Under the pieces are notes generated by a model that was not told the DNA's origin, searched no databases, and saw nothing but the letters and a program-made list of their open reading frames with translations. Shown here one piece after another: positions 1 through 5,113 of a stretch of 8,921 nucleotides of DNA (position 1 is its first letter; each line of letters starts with the position of its first letter). The DNA comes from Benthicola sp039584685 (GTDB taxonomy: Bacteria > Gemmatimonadota > Gemmatimonadetes > Palauibacterales > Palauibacteraceae). Where the stretch lies: NCBI GenBank assembly GCA_039584685.1, contig JBDGXI010000092.1:1-8921 (forward strand), given 5' to 3'. The position numbers were made by a program, and so were the translations under genes.

Positions 1-2
1 CT

Positions 3-575
3 CCCGAGACCCAGCACTCGCCGGTATTCGGGGAAGTGAAGGCCATCGAGCTGGTCGAGATCTTGGAAGGAGAAGTAAGCCCCGACTCTGTGGACCGAAT
101 GCTCGAAGAAGTTCAGCGGGCGTTTGCGGATGGGGGAACCGTCACGCGGACCGGCCGATCGGCCACGTGGAGTGCCTCGCGGACCCTGGCCAGTAGCCGC
201 TTGTCGAGCCTGGTCGTGGCCATCACGGCGCGGGATGGACAGACCGAGGTGCGGATCACCGAGCGCCTGGACAACCTGTCCACCGCCCTGTTCGTGGGGC
301 TCGGCGTTGCGGGGAGCATGGTCGGGGTGGGGATTTCCGGAGCCGTTGGAATGGGCGAGTTCGGCAGTCTGGCGATCTTCGGGGCGATGGCCGTCACGGC
401 GGTGACTGGATTCTATGGGGCGGCGCGCACGCTCTACACGCGCAGCACGCGAAAGCGCCGCCGCGAGCTGCAGCGTCTGCTCGGGAAGCTGGTGGAGGTG
501 AGCATTTCGGGGTCGGATCTGAAGGCGATCCCGGAGGCGGCCGGGCCTGACGACAGCACCGATCCGACGATCTAG
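3..575 (+). CDS. C-terminal part of an unrecognised two-helix membrane protein (5'-truncated)
   Basis: The frame is open from the first bases of the window and ends at TAG 573-575. A GTG at 36 could start a 179-residue protein, but it has no properly spaced ribosome binding site and the frame continues upstream, so the real start probably lies outside the window. Counting from GTG 36, residues 1-80 are soluble, with a stretch (about 40-78) that looks like alternating beta strands. Two hydrophobic Gly/Ala-rich segments follow at about 82-104 and 111-133, then a very basic stretch (TRSTRKRRRE, about 135-144) and an acidic, flexible tail. This soluble-2TM-basic layout resembles C-terminal modules of membrane proteins and some kinase-like proteins in Gemmatimonadota, but I cannot name the family. 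The stop overlaps the stop of the convergent ATP-grasp gene. Confidence 0.6.
   Translation, partial: PETQHSPVFGEVKAIELVEILEGEVSPDSVDRMLEEVQRAFADGGTVTRTGRSATWSASRTLASSRLSSLVVAITARDGQTEVRITERLDNLSTALFVGLGVAGSMVGVGISGAVGMGEFGSLAIFGAMAVTAVTGFYGAARTLYTRSTRKRRRELQRLLGKLVEVSISGSDLKAIPEAAGPDDSTDPTI
572..575. other. Convergent stop-codon overlap (CTAG palindrome)
   Basis: The palindrome CTAG supplies TAG to the + strand gene (573-575) and TAG to the - strand ATP-grasp gene (574-572). The two convergent genes therefore overlap by four bases, leaving no room for an intergenic terminator. Confidence 0.9.
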
Positions 576-1477
576 GCCGTTCCGGGCACGGGCAGGCCCA
601 CCAGGTCGCCCAGCTTCCTGTCCCACTCCTCGGGCTTGAAACGCGCCATCCCGGCGTCCGGGGTAAAAGTCATCTCCCCGAAGTAGATCCGGTTGGGCAG
701 GCTGTAGAAGTCCACACGCACCAGGCAGAATCCCTCCGAGAGCGCGCGAGCGGCCGTGATCATCTCCTCCAGGCCCTCCGGTCGAGGCCTGTCGGTCGGG
801 TTGTTGGGGGCATCCACCTTCTCGAACGGGAGGCGATTCCACTCGGGGTCGTAGTAGATGCGCGTGTGCCTGGTGAACCGGCCCATATCGACCTGCAGGA
901 ACTGAGTTTGCTCGCGGCCGTTCCGAAGGCACCACACCTTATAATCGTCCGGGATCTCTCCGTTCTCATCGAGCAGGAGCTCCTCGATCACCAGGCGATG
1001 CGGTACGTGGCGATACTGCCACTCTCTCTTGTGAGAGTAATAGCTTCGGGCGAGCCAGTCCTGCAGAGTGCGTTTCGCACCCGGCCAATCCAGGTCCCGT
1101 TTGTCTCGCACGATGATGTTCCAGCCGCTCCCGTGCGCAGCCTTGATGATGAAGCGATCGGGGAGCGCTTCGAGATCGATGTCGTCGGCGTCGTCGTACA
1201 CCCCGAGCAGGGGAACCAGGTAGCGCTCGCCGATCCGATCCCGCACGAAATCACGGACGGCGACTTTGTCGGAGTAGTAGATCCAGCGCGGATCCCGGTG
1301 GCGGAGATTGAGCCACAGGATCTTCTCGTTGAGAGTTGTCGGACTGTCCAGGTCGGGGTCGTGTCCGAGCTCGCTCCTGAACTTGCGCCGGATCCGCCTC
1401 TCGTCGCTCTCCCACAGGCGCTTGAGACCTTCCTGCAGGCGACGGATCTGTCGGCGCGTCGTGAGCCGCACGGGCAT
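572..1477 (-). CDS. TupA-like ATP-grasp protein
   Basis: A 301-residue protein that fits the TupA-like ATP-grasp family (named after the teichuronopeptide biosynthesis protein TupA). Members are thought to form amide bonds using ATP, often in cell-surface polysaccharide modification; the exact substrate cannot be read here. Visible motifs are the N-terminal family segment with LNEKILWL (49-56), the nucleotide-binding stretch FIIKAAHGSGWNIIV (109-123) with Lys112 and the glycine loop, VIEELL (163-168), DYKVWC (178-183), the metal-binding segment VRVDFYS (253-259) and GEMTFTP (267-273) with Glu268. Length is normal for the family and the frame is intact. The ATG at 1477-1475 is preceded only by a weak AGGGG placed very close to it. 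The gene converges on the upstream membrane protein gene, and the remnant of a permease gene lies 5' of it on the same strand, so it may once have been downstream of that permease. Confidence 0.85.
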   Translation of the reverse strand: MPVRLTTRRQIRRLQEGLKRLWESDERRIRRKFRSELGHDPDLDSPTTLNEKILWLNLRHRDPRWIYYSDKVAVRDFVRDRIGERYLVPLLGVYDDADDIDLEALPDRFIIKAAHGSGWNIIVRDKRDLDWPGAKRTLQDWLARSYYSHKREWQYRHVPHRLVIEELLLDENGEIPDDYKVWCLRNGREQTQFLQVDMGRFTRHTRIYYDPEWNRLPFEKVDAPNNPTDRPRPEGLEEMITAARALSEGFCLVRVDFYSLPNRIYFGEMTFTPDAGMARFKPEEWDRKLGDLVGLPVPGTA

Positions 1478-1499
1478 ACCCCTGGAGACGGTTCGGGTC

Positions 1500-1517
1500 G
1501 ATCACTTCAGCGTGATC
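1500..1517. repeat. Short perfect hairpin upstream of the ATP-grasp gene
   Basis: GATCAC (1500-1505) and GTGATC (1512-1517) form a 6-bp stem around the loop TTCAGC. It lies between the permease remnant and the start of the ATP-grasp gene on the minus strand. It could be the old intergenic or terminator element of the permease, or an operator for the ATP-grasp gene. No T-run follows on either strand. Confidence 0.35.
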
Positions 1518-1527
1518 ATACCCCGGC

Positions 1528-1575
1528 CTACTCCTCGCGCAACACGATCACCGGATCCACGCGGGTGGCCCCGGC
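1528..1575 (-). pseudogene. C-terminal remnant of an ADOP/MacB-type ABC permease
   Basis: Reading the minus strand towards the TAG at 1530-1528 gives ATRVDPVIVLREE followed by stop. This matches the very conserved C-terminal end of ADOP-family (Acidobacterial duplicated orphan permease) and other MacB/FtsX-like permeases, which typically finish with a motif like ATRVDPxxALRxE. The resemblance stops within a few codons upstream, at about 1575-1580, where the arsR promoter begins; the frame beyond that does not look like a permease. I infer that most of a permease gene was lost or displaced when the ars cassette arrived or when the DNA between them was deleted. The match is short, so chance is possible but unlikely given that the stop codon sits at the expected place. 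Confidence 0.55.
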
Positions 1576-1583
1576 CCTGTCTC

Positions 1584-1617
1584 TTGACGTATCAATATTT
1601 CTAGTTACATTGATATG
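1584..1617 (+). promoter_or_regulatory. arsR promoter with overlapping ArsR-type operator
   Basis: A -35-like TTGACG (1584-1589) is followed after 16 bases by a -10-like TACATT (1606-1611). Transcription would start near 1617-1619, almost on the arsR ATG. An inverted repeat with 7-base arms, TATCAAT (1590-1596) and ATTGATA (1609-1615), separated by 12 bases, covers the spacer and the -10 region. AT-rich ATCAA/TTGAT half-sites are typical for ArsR/SmtB repressors, so bound ArsR would block RNA polymerase and As(III) would release it. This AT-rich patch stands out against GC-rich surroundings. Confidence 0.65.
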
Positions 1618-1618
1618 T

Positions 1619-1954
1619 ATGAGTGAAGAAACGGCTCTCATCGAGTCCCGGATCGAACGCGTCTTCCACGCGCTTTCGGACGTCAAACGCCTGCGGATCC
1701 TGGAGATCCTGCGATCGGGCGAGTGCTGCGTCTGCGACCTCGCCGGCTCACTGGACATCCGTCAGTCGCTCCTCTCCTTCCACCTGAGGACCTTGAGGGA
1801 CGCCGGGCTGGTCAGCGACCGCAAGGATGGACGGTGGGTGCACTACGCGCTGAACGAGGAGGCTCTGAAGGAGGCGCGGGATTACGTGAACGGACTGGCA
1901 CGCGATGCGAAGCGAGGAGTCGGCTCCCAGTGCTGCCGGCACGCGCGACGCTGA
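1619..1954 (+). CDS. arsR: ArsR-family arsenic-responsive repressor
   Basis: A 111-residue winged-helix repressor of the ArsR/SmtB family. It has the family core from FHALSDVKRLRIL (16-28), the metal-binding box ECCVCDL (35-41), the recognition helix SLLSFHLRTLRDAGLV (50-65) and the wing DRKDGRWVHYAL (67-78). Cys37 and Cys39 align with Cys32 and Cys34 of E. coli ArsR; the position of E. coli Cys37 is Ala42 here. An extra Cys36 and a C-terminal Cys105-Cys106 pair could complete a trigonal As(III)/Sb(III) site. I chose ATG 1619 because the family N-terminus begins there; the frame remains open far upstream, but that part is antisense to the ATP-grasp gene. No Shine-Dalgarno sequence precedes the ATG and the predicted transcription start falls on it, so the mRNA may be leaderless. 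arsM follows 27 bases downstream as part of the same operon. Confidence 0.93.
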   Translation: MSEETALIESRIERVFHALSDVKRLRILEILRSGECCVCDLAGSLDIRQSLLSFHLRTLRDAGLVSDRKDGRWVHYALNEEALKEARDYVNGLARDAKRGVGSQCCRHARR

Positions 1955-1971
1955 AGCATACCCCCTGACGT

Positions 1972-1977
1972 GAGGTG
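1972..1977 (+). promoter_or_regulatory. Ribosome binding site of arsM
   Basis: GAGGTG lies four bases upstream of the arsM ATG at 1982, in the 27-base arsR-arsM gap. It contrasts with arsR, which has no recognisable site, and it supports this start for arsM. Confidence 0.7.
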
Positions 1978-1981
1978 AACG

Positions 1982-2836
1982 ATGTCGGACACACGAGTGA
2001 AGGAAGTGGTGCGGGAGAAGTACGCCGAGGCTGCGAGGCGGGTGGCCACGGAGGGCAAGACCTCCTGCTGCGGTCCAGTCGAGACGGAGACCGGTTGCTG
2101 CGGCGGCGGGATATCCTCGTCCGCTCCCGATCTGCGCGATCCGGTCACCCGGGACCTGTATGCGGACGCCGAGAAGGACGAGCTACCGGCTGATGCTTTG
2201 GCCGCTTCCCTGGGTTGCGGTAACCCGACGGCGCTTGCGGATCTGAGCCCCGGAGAAGATGTGCTGGACCTCGGGTCTGGCGGCGGCATCGATGTTCTGC
2301 TCTCCGCTCGCCGGGTGGCCCCGGACGGAAAGGCGTACGGACTCGACATGACGGACGAGATGCTGCTCCTGGCCCGCCGGAACCAGCGTGAGGCAGGGGT
2401 GCGCAACGCCGAGTTCTTGAAGGGTGACATCGAGGCGGTTCCGCTGCCCGGTGAGGCTGTGGACGTAATCATCTCCAACTGCGTGATCAACCTGTCGGTG
2501 GACAAGGCCCGAGTGCTGAAAGAAGCCTTCCGGGTCCTCCGCCCGGGCGGCCGGTTCGCCGTGTCGGACATCGTGCTGCGCGGCGATCTGCCGGAGGGCA
2601 TTCAGAAAAGTCTCGAGATGTGGGCCGGTTGCGTGGCCGGAGCCCTGCAGGAGACGGAATACCGTCGGCTTCTGGCGGAGGCCGGGTTCGAGGACATCGA
2701 CATCGAACCGACGCGGGTATACAACGCCAACGACTCGCGCGATTTCTTCCGAGAGGCCGGTATCGCGGAAGCCGATCTCGTAGCCGCGGAGGGACGAATC
2801 ATGGCCGCGTTCGTGCGCGCGCGGAAACCCGCGTAG
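1982..2836 (+). CDS. arsM: Arsenite S-adenosylmethionine methyltransferase ArsM
   Basis: A 284-residue cytoplasmic class I methyltransferase that transfers methyl groups from SAM to As(III), giving methylated arsenicals that are more volatile or exportable. The SAM-binding motif VLDLGSGGGIDVLLSAR lies at 94-110, with the acidic residue in GLDMTDEM (120-127). The three cysteines expected to bind arsenic are visible: Cys79 in SLGCGNPTAL, Cys167 in SNCVINLS and Cys217 in AGCVAGAL. Two N-terminal Cys pairs (29-30 and 39-40) match the cysteine-rich leaders of many bacterial ArsM proteins. The C-terminal part (FEDIDIEPTRVY) is also typical. Length and frame are normal. It is co-transcribed with arsR and so probably induced by arsenite. 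No arsB/acr3 efflux gene or arsC lies within the window. Confidence 0.95.
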   Translation: MSDTRVKEVVREKYAEAARRVATEGKTSCCGPVETETGCCGGGISSSAPDLRDPVTRDLYADAEKDELPADALAASLGCGNPTALADLSPGEDVLDLGSGGGIDVLLSARRVAPDGKAYGLDMTDEMLLLARRNQREAGVRNAEFLKGDIEAVPLPGEAVDVIISNCVINLSVDKARVLKEAFRVLRPGGRFAVSDIVLRGDLPEGIQKSLEMWAGCVAGALQETEYRRLLAEAGFEDIDIEPTRVYNANDSRDFFREAGIAEADLVAAEGRIMAAFVRARKPA

Positions 2837-2842
2837 CTCGAG

Positions 2843-2858
2843 GTGGCCATCCGGCCAC
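2843..2858 (+). terminator. Candidate terminator hairpin after arsM
   Basis: GTGGCC (2843-2848) and GGCCAC (2853-2858) form a 6-bp GC-rich stem with the loop ATCC, six bases after the arsM stop. No clear T-run follows, so it could be a weak terminator or simply a 3'-end stabilising hairpin. Confidence 0.4.
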
Positions 2859-2869
2859 ACCCTTGAGAT

Positions 2870-2927
2870 ATTGGCTCTCGGTCTGCTCGAGACCGCGCCC
2901 GTACCCTTGTGTGGAGCGAGAGCCAAT
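2870..2927. repeat. 11-bp inverted repeat overlapping the amidohydrolase start codon
   Basis: ATTGGCTCTCG (2870-2880) and CGAGAGCCAAT (2917-2927) are perfect inverted copies separated by 36 bases. A smaller hairpin, CGGTCT (2879-2884) with AGACCG (2890-2895), nests inside if the outer stem is shortened to nine pairs. The likely ribosome binding site GGAG (2913-2916) lies in the loop just before the right arm, and the last two bases of that arm are the A and T of the ATG at 2926. In RNA this would be a translation-control hairpin; in DNA it could be a dimeric regulator's site. Confidence 0.65.
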
Positions 2928-4692
2928 GTCAGTGCTGCGACATCCCTTCCCCGGCACCCGCAAGTCCTCATCCCTGTCGGTGGCAGCGGTCGGCTGGCTG
3001 CTCCTGGCGACCTTCGCGTGCCGACCCGCGGACGATCCGCCGGAGCCCGCTGACCTGGTGCTGCGCGGCGGACGCGTGGTGACGGTCGACGAGGCTCTCC
3101 CGGAGGCCGAGGCGGTGGCGATCCGGGGCAACCGGGTCGCGTTCGTGGGGAGCAACGGGGAGGTGGAGGCCTACATGGGGCCCAACACAGACGTCATCGA
3201 GCTGGCCGGCCGTCTCGCGATTCCTGGATTCATCGAGGGGCACGGGCACCTCATGGGTCTCGGCCGGGCTCGCCTGCAGCTCGACCTAATCGGGACGGCG
3301 TCCTACGAAGACCTGTTGGACGTGGTGACCGCCGCGGTTGCGGAAGCCGAGCCGGGTGAGTGGATCGTGGGACGGGGGTGGCATCAGAGCAAATGGGATC
3401 CGGCACCCGAACCGGCCGTGCGCGGATTCCAGACACACGACGCCCTGTCGGCGGCGTCTCCCGACAATCCCGTCCTGCTCAGGCACGCGTCCGGGCACGC
3501 CAGCTTCGCCAATGCCATGGCCATGGAGATGGCGGGAGTGACCTCTGCCACGCCGGACCCGCCCGGAGGCGAGATCATCCGGAACGCTGAGGGCGAGCCG
3601 ACGGGGATCTTCGTGGAGACGGCCTCCGGCCTGGTGTCCGCCACCTACGCTGCCTCGCGTGAGAGCATGACGTCGGAGGAGAGGGAGGATGAGAACATGC
3701 GAGCCCTTCTCCTCGCGCAGGAGGAAGCCTTCAGCAAGGGTGTGACGAGCTTCCAGGACGCGGGCGTTGGGCGCGAGACGCTGGAGATGTACCGGCGGGC
3801 GATCGACGACGGCGAGCTGAAGCTGCGCGTGTGGGCCATGGTCAGCGCGACCGTGCCGAACCTGTCGGAGTTGCTGCCGGCGGTGCGCGTGGTGGACTAC
3901 GGCGGCCACCGACTGACTGTCCGGGCCGTAAAGGCCTACGCGGATGGCGCCCTCGGCTCGCGCGGGGCATGGCTGCTGGATCCGTACGAGGACGATCCGG
4001 GCAATACAGGTCACAACACGGTGCCCCTCGAGGACATCGAAGCAGTCGTGCGTCTGGCCCTGCAGCACGACTACCAGGTGTGCACGCACGCGATCGGTGA
4101 CCGGGCGAACCAGGAGGTACTCGACCTGTACGCAGCGGCGTTCGCGGAAATGCCGGATGCCGCGGATGGCATTCGTTTCCGGATCGAGCACTCGCAGATT
4201 CTTCATCCCTATGACGTTCCGCGGTTCGCCGACCTTGGAGTGGTCGCGGCCATGCAGGGGATCCACGCGATATCGGATGGCCCCTGGACGCCAGATCGGC
4301 TCGGCGATGAGCGCACGCGCGAGCGGGCGTTCCCGTTTCGCGACCTCATCGACTCGGGGGTGACCGTGATGAACGGTACCGACACGCCCGTCGAGGACGT
4401 GAACCCGATCCCCTCGTTCTACGGCACGGTCGTGGGTCGGATGAACAACGGCGAGGTGCTGAACCGCGACCAGCTCATGACCCGGATGGAGGGCCTCCAG
4501 GCCTACACGATCAACGCCGCGTACGGGGCGCACGAAGAATTCACCAAGGGGTCGATCACTCCGGGGAAGCTGGCCGACATCGTGGTCCTCTCGCAGGACA
4601 TTCTCGAGGTACCGGACGATGACATCCTCGAGACGCGAGTGGACGTGACCGTCGTCGGCGGCGAGGTAGTCTACACGCGGCACAGCGACTGA
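2926..4692 (+). CDS. Secreted YtcJ-like amidohydrolase (Amidohydro_3)
   Basis: A 588-residue metal-dependent hydrolase of the amidohydrolase superfamily, YtcJ-like group. Members hydrolyse amide or related C-N bonds; the substrate is unknown. The N-terminal strand unit LVLRGGRVVTVDEALPEA (about 44-61) leads to the barrel. The metal motif HGH is at His106/His108. Further family segments are VRAVKAYADGALGSRGA with Lys336 as a candidate metal-ligand lysine, THAIGD (His388), RIEHSQ (His422) and NGTDTP (Asp486), and the C-terminal sandwich strand GKLADIVVLSQD. Residues 1-32 form a signal sequence with an imperfect lipobox (TFAC, Cys32), so it may be a lipoprotein or a periplasmic protein. The start at 2926 is preferred over in-frame upstream positions, which lie inside arsM, because GGAG at 2913-2916 is well spaced and the signal peptide begins there. 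Expression may be controlled by the inverted repeat over its start. Confidence 0.9.
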   Translation: MSVLRHPFPGTRKSSSLSVAAVGWLLLATFACRPADDPPEPADLVLRGGRVVTVDEALPEAEAVAIRGNRVAFVGSNGEVEAYMGPNTDVIELAGRLAIPGFIEGHGHLMGLGRARLQLDLIGTASYEDLLDVVTAAVAEAEPGEWIVGRGWHQSKWDPAPEPAVRGFQTHDALSAASPDNPVLLRHASGHASFANAMAMEMAGVTSATPDPPGGEIIRNAEGEPTGIFVETASGLVSATYAASRESMTSEEREDENMRALLLAQEEAFSKGVTSFQDAGVGRETLEMYRRAIDDGELKLRVWAMVSATVPNLSELLPAVRVVDYGGHRLTVRAVKAYADGALGSRGAWLLDPYEDDPGNTGHNTVPLEDIEAVVRLALQHDYQVCTHAIGDRANQEVLDLYAAAFAEMPDAADGIRFRIEHSQILHPYDVPRFADLGVVAAMQGIHAISDGPWTPDRLGDERTRERAFPFRDLIDSGVTVMNGTDTPVEDVNPIPSFYGTVVGRMNNGEVLNRDQLMTRMEGLQAYTINAAYGAHEEFTKGSITPGKLADIVVLSQDILEVPDDDILETRVDVTVVGGEVVYTRHSD

Positions 4693-4705
4693 TTCGTCGG
4701 CTTCA

Positions 4706-4726
4706 GGTGTCCGCTTCCGGGACACC
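4706..4726 (+). terminator. Candidate terminator hairpin after the amidohydrolase gene
   Basis: GGTGTCC (4706-4712) and GGACACC (4720-4726) form a perfect 7-bp stem with a 7-base loop, 13 bases after the stop codon. The following bases (CATTCCTC) are only mildly T-rich, so termination strength is uncertain. Confidence 0.45.
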
Positions 4727-4809
4727 CATTCCTCGCATCGCACACGTCGGGCTTCGGCGATGATCGCTGGAGTCCGCCAGAAAAGATTGTCTCACAATTA
4801 GTTACGGAA

Positions 4810-4825
4810 TGTCACGAGAGTGGCA
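4810..4825 (+). ncRNA. Hairpin with a GNRA-type (GAGA) tetraloop
   Basis: TGTCAC (4810-4815) pairs with GTGGCA (4820-4825), with one G-U wobble, closing a GAGA tetraloop. GNRA loops are stable RNA caps and common tertiary contacts. Its position in the same gene-free region as the long nested hairpin is consistent with a structured RNA leader, but on its own it is a small element that could arise by chance. Confidence 0.3.
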
Positions 4826-4952
4826 CGCCCGTTGCTTCCGTTTCGGGTGGCGCTTCAGGTCCGCTGGAAGGAAGTGTAGACGGGTTGTGAGAGACGACGT
4901 CGATGGGGCACTTCCGACCGGCGGACCCAGAGGGCTCCGATCTTCATCACCA

Positions 4953-5013
4953 GGGGTGAGAAGGGGTCGAATCGGGTGCCGCCCCACCCGTCGGCCGAAC
5001 GCCTTCTCGCCCC
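4953..5013 (+). ncRNA. Long nested hairpin, candidate structured leader or small RNA
   Basis: The outer stem pairs GGGGTGAGAAGG (4953-4964) with CCTTCTCGCCCC (5002-5013): 12 pairs with one T-G wobble. Inside it GGTCG (4965-4969) pairs with CGGCC (4992-4996), again with one wobble, and CGGGTG (4973-4978) pairs with CACCCG (4985-4990) around a 6-base loop. Small bulges at 4970-4972 and 4997-5001 separate the helices. About 23 pairs in 61 bases is far more than expected from random GC-rich sequence. It ends 100 bases before the ATG of the octaheme cytochrome. It has no T-run after it, so it is not a simple terminator. I recognise no known riboswitch family. Confidence 0.45.
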
Positions 5014-5113
5014 ATCCCACCTCTCTGATCCGGTTGATTCAACGCACCACCCTGACTAGTTTTCCTGCGCTTAAGATCACATTCTCGTCATGTTTGTCTC
5101 TGGAGCGCAACCG

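Larger units (their letters stand above)
4693..5113. other. 421-base gene-free region upstream of the octaheme cytochrome gene
   Basis: No frame here encodes a plausible protein; the one + strand frame of about 100 codons (4809-5117) is arginine-rich with no recognisable domain. The region does hold structure: a terminator-like hairpin near 4706, a short ATTGT-CTC-ACAAT repeat (4786-4798), a GNRA-loop hairpin (4810-4825) and a long nested hairpin (4953-5013). A very weak promoter-like pair, TTGATT (5034-5039) and TAGTTT (5057-5062) with 17 bases between them, precedes the cytochrome gene. The region is best read as the amidohydrolase 3' end plus a long structured leader or a small RNA. Confidence 0.5.

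Noticed and set aside
866..1618. Upstream extension of the arsR frame to ATG 866, giving a 362-residue protein
   Set aside because: The extension is entirely antisense to the ATP-grasp gene and the permease remnant and resembles no protein. The ArsR family N-terminus and the promoter both support ATG 1619.
2183..2971. 262-codon minus-strand open frame opposite arsM
   Set aside because: arsM on the plus strand is unambiguous, and the antisense product has no domain.
3286..4743. 485-codon minus-strand open frame
   Set aside because: It lies antisense to the amidohydrolase, which has clear family motifs. The antisense frame is rich in Arg, His and Val with no domain, as expected from GC-rich third positions.
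4853..4876. SRP RNA-like sequence: CAGGTCC followed by GGAAGGAAG
   Set aside because: It resembles the conserved apical hairpin of bacterial SRP RNA, but three extra bases disrupt the tetraloop, the following AGCAG is missing, and the flanks do not pair into the long helix required. A covariance-model scan (Rfam SRP models) would settle it.
4960..4990. tRNA T-arm-like stretch GGGGTCGAATC followed by GCCCCACC
   Set aside because: The would-be T stem does not pair, no anticodon arm or D arm can be drawn upstream, and the acceptor would pair only in part. The same bases fit the long nested hairpin much better.
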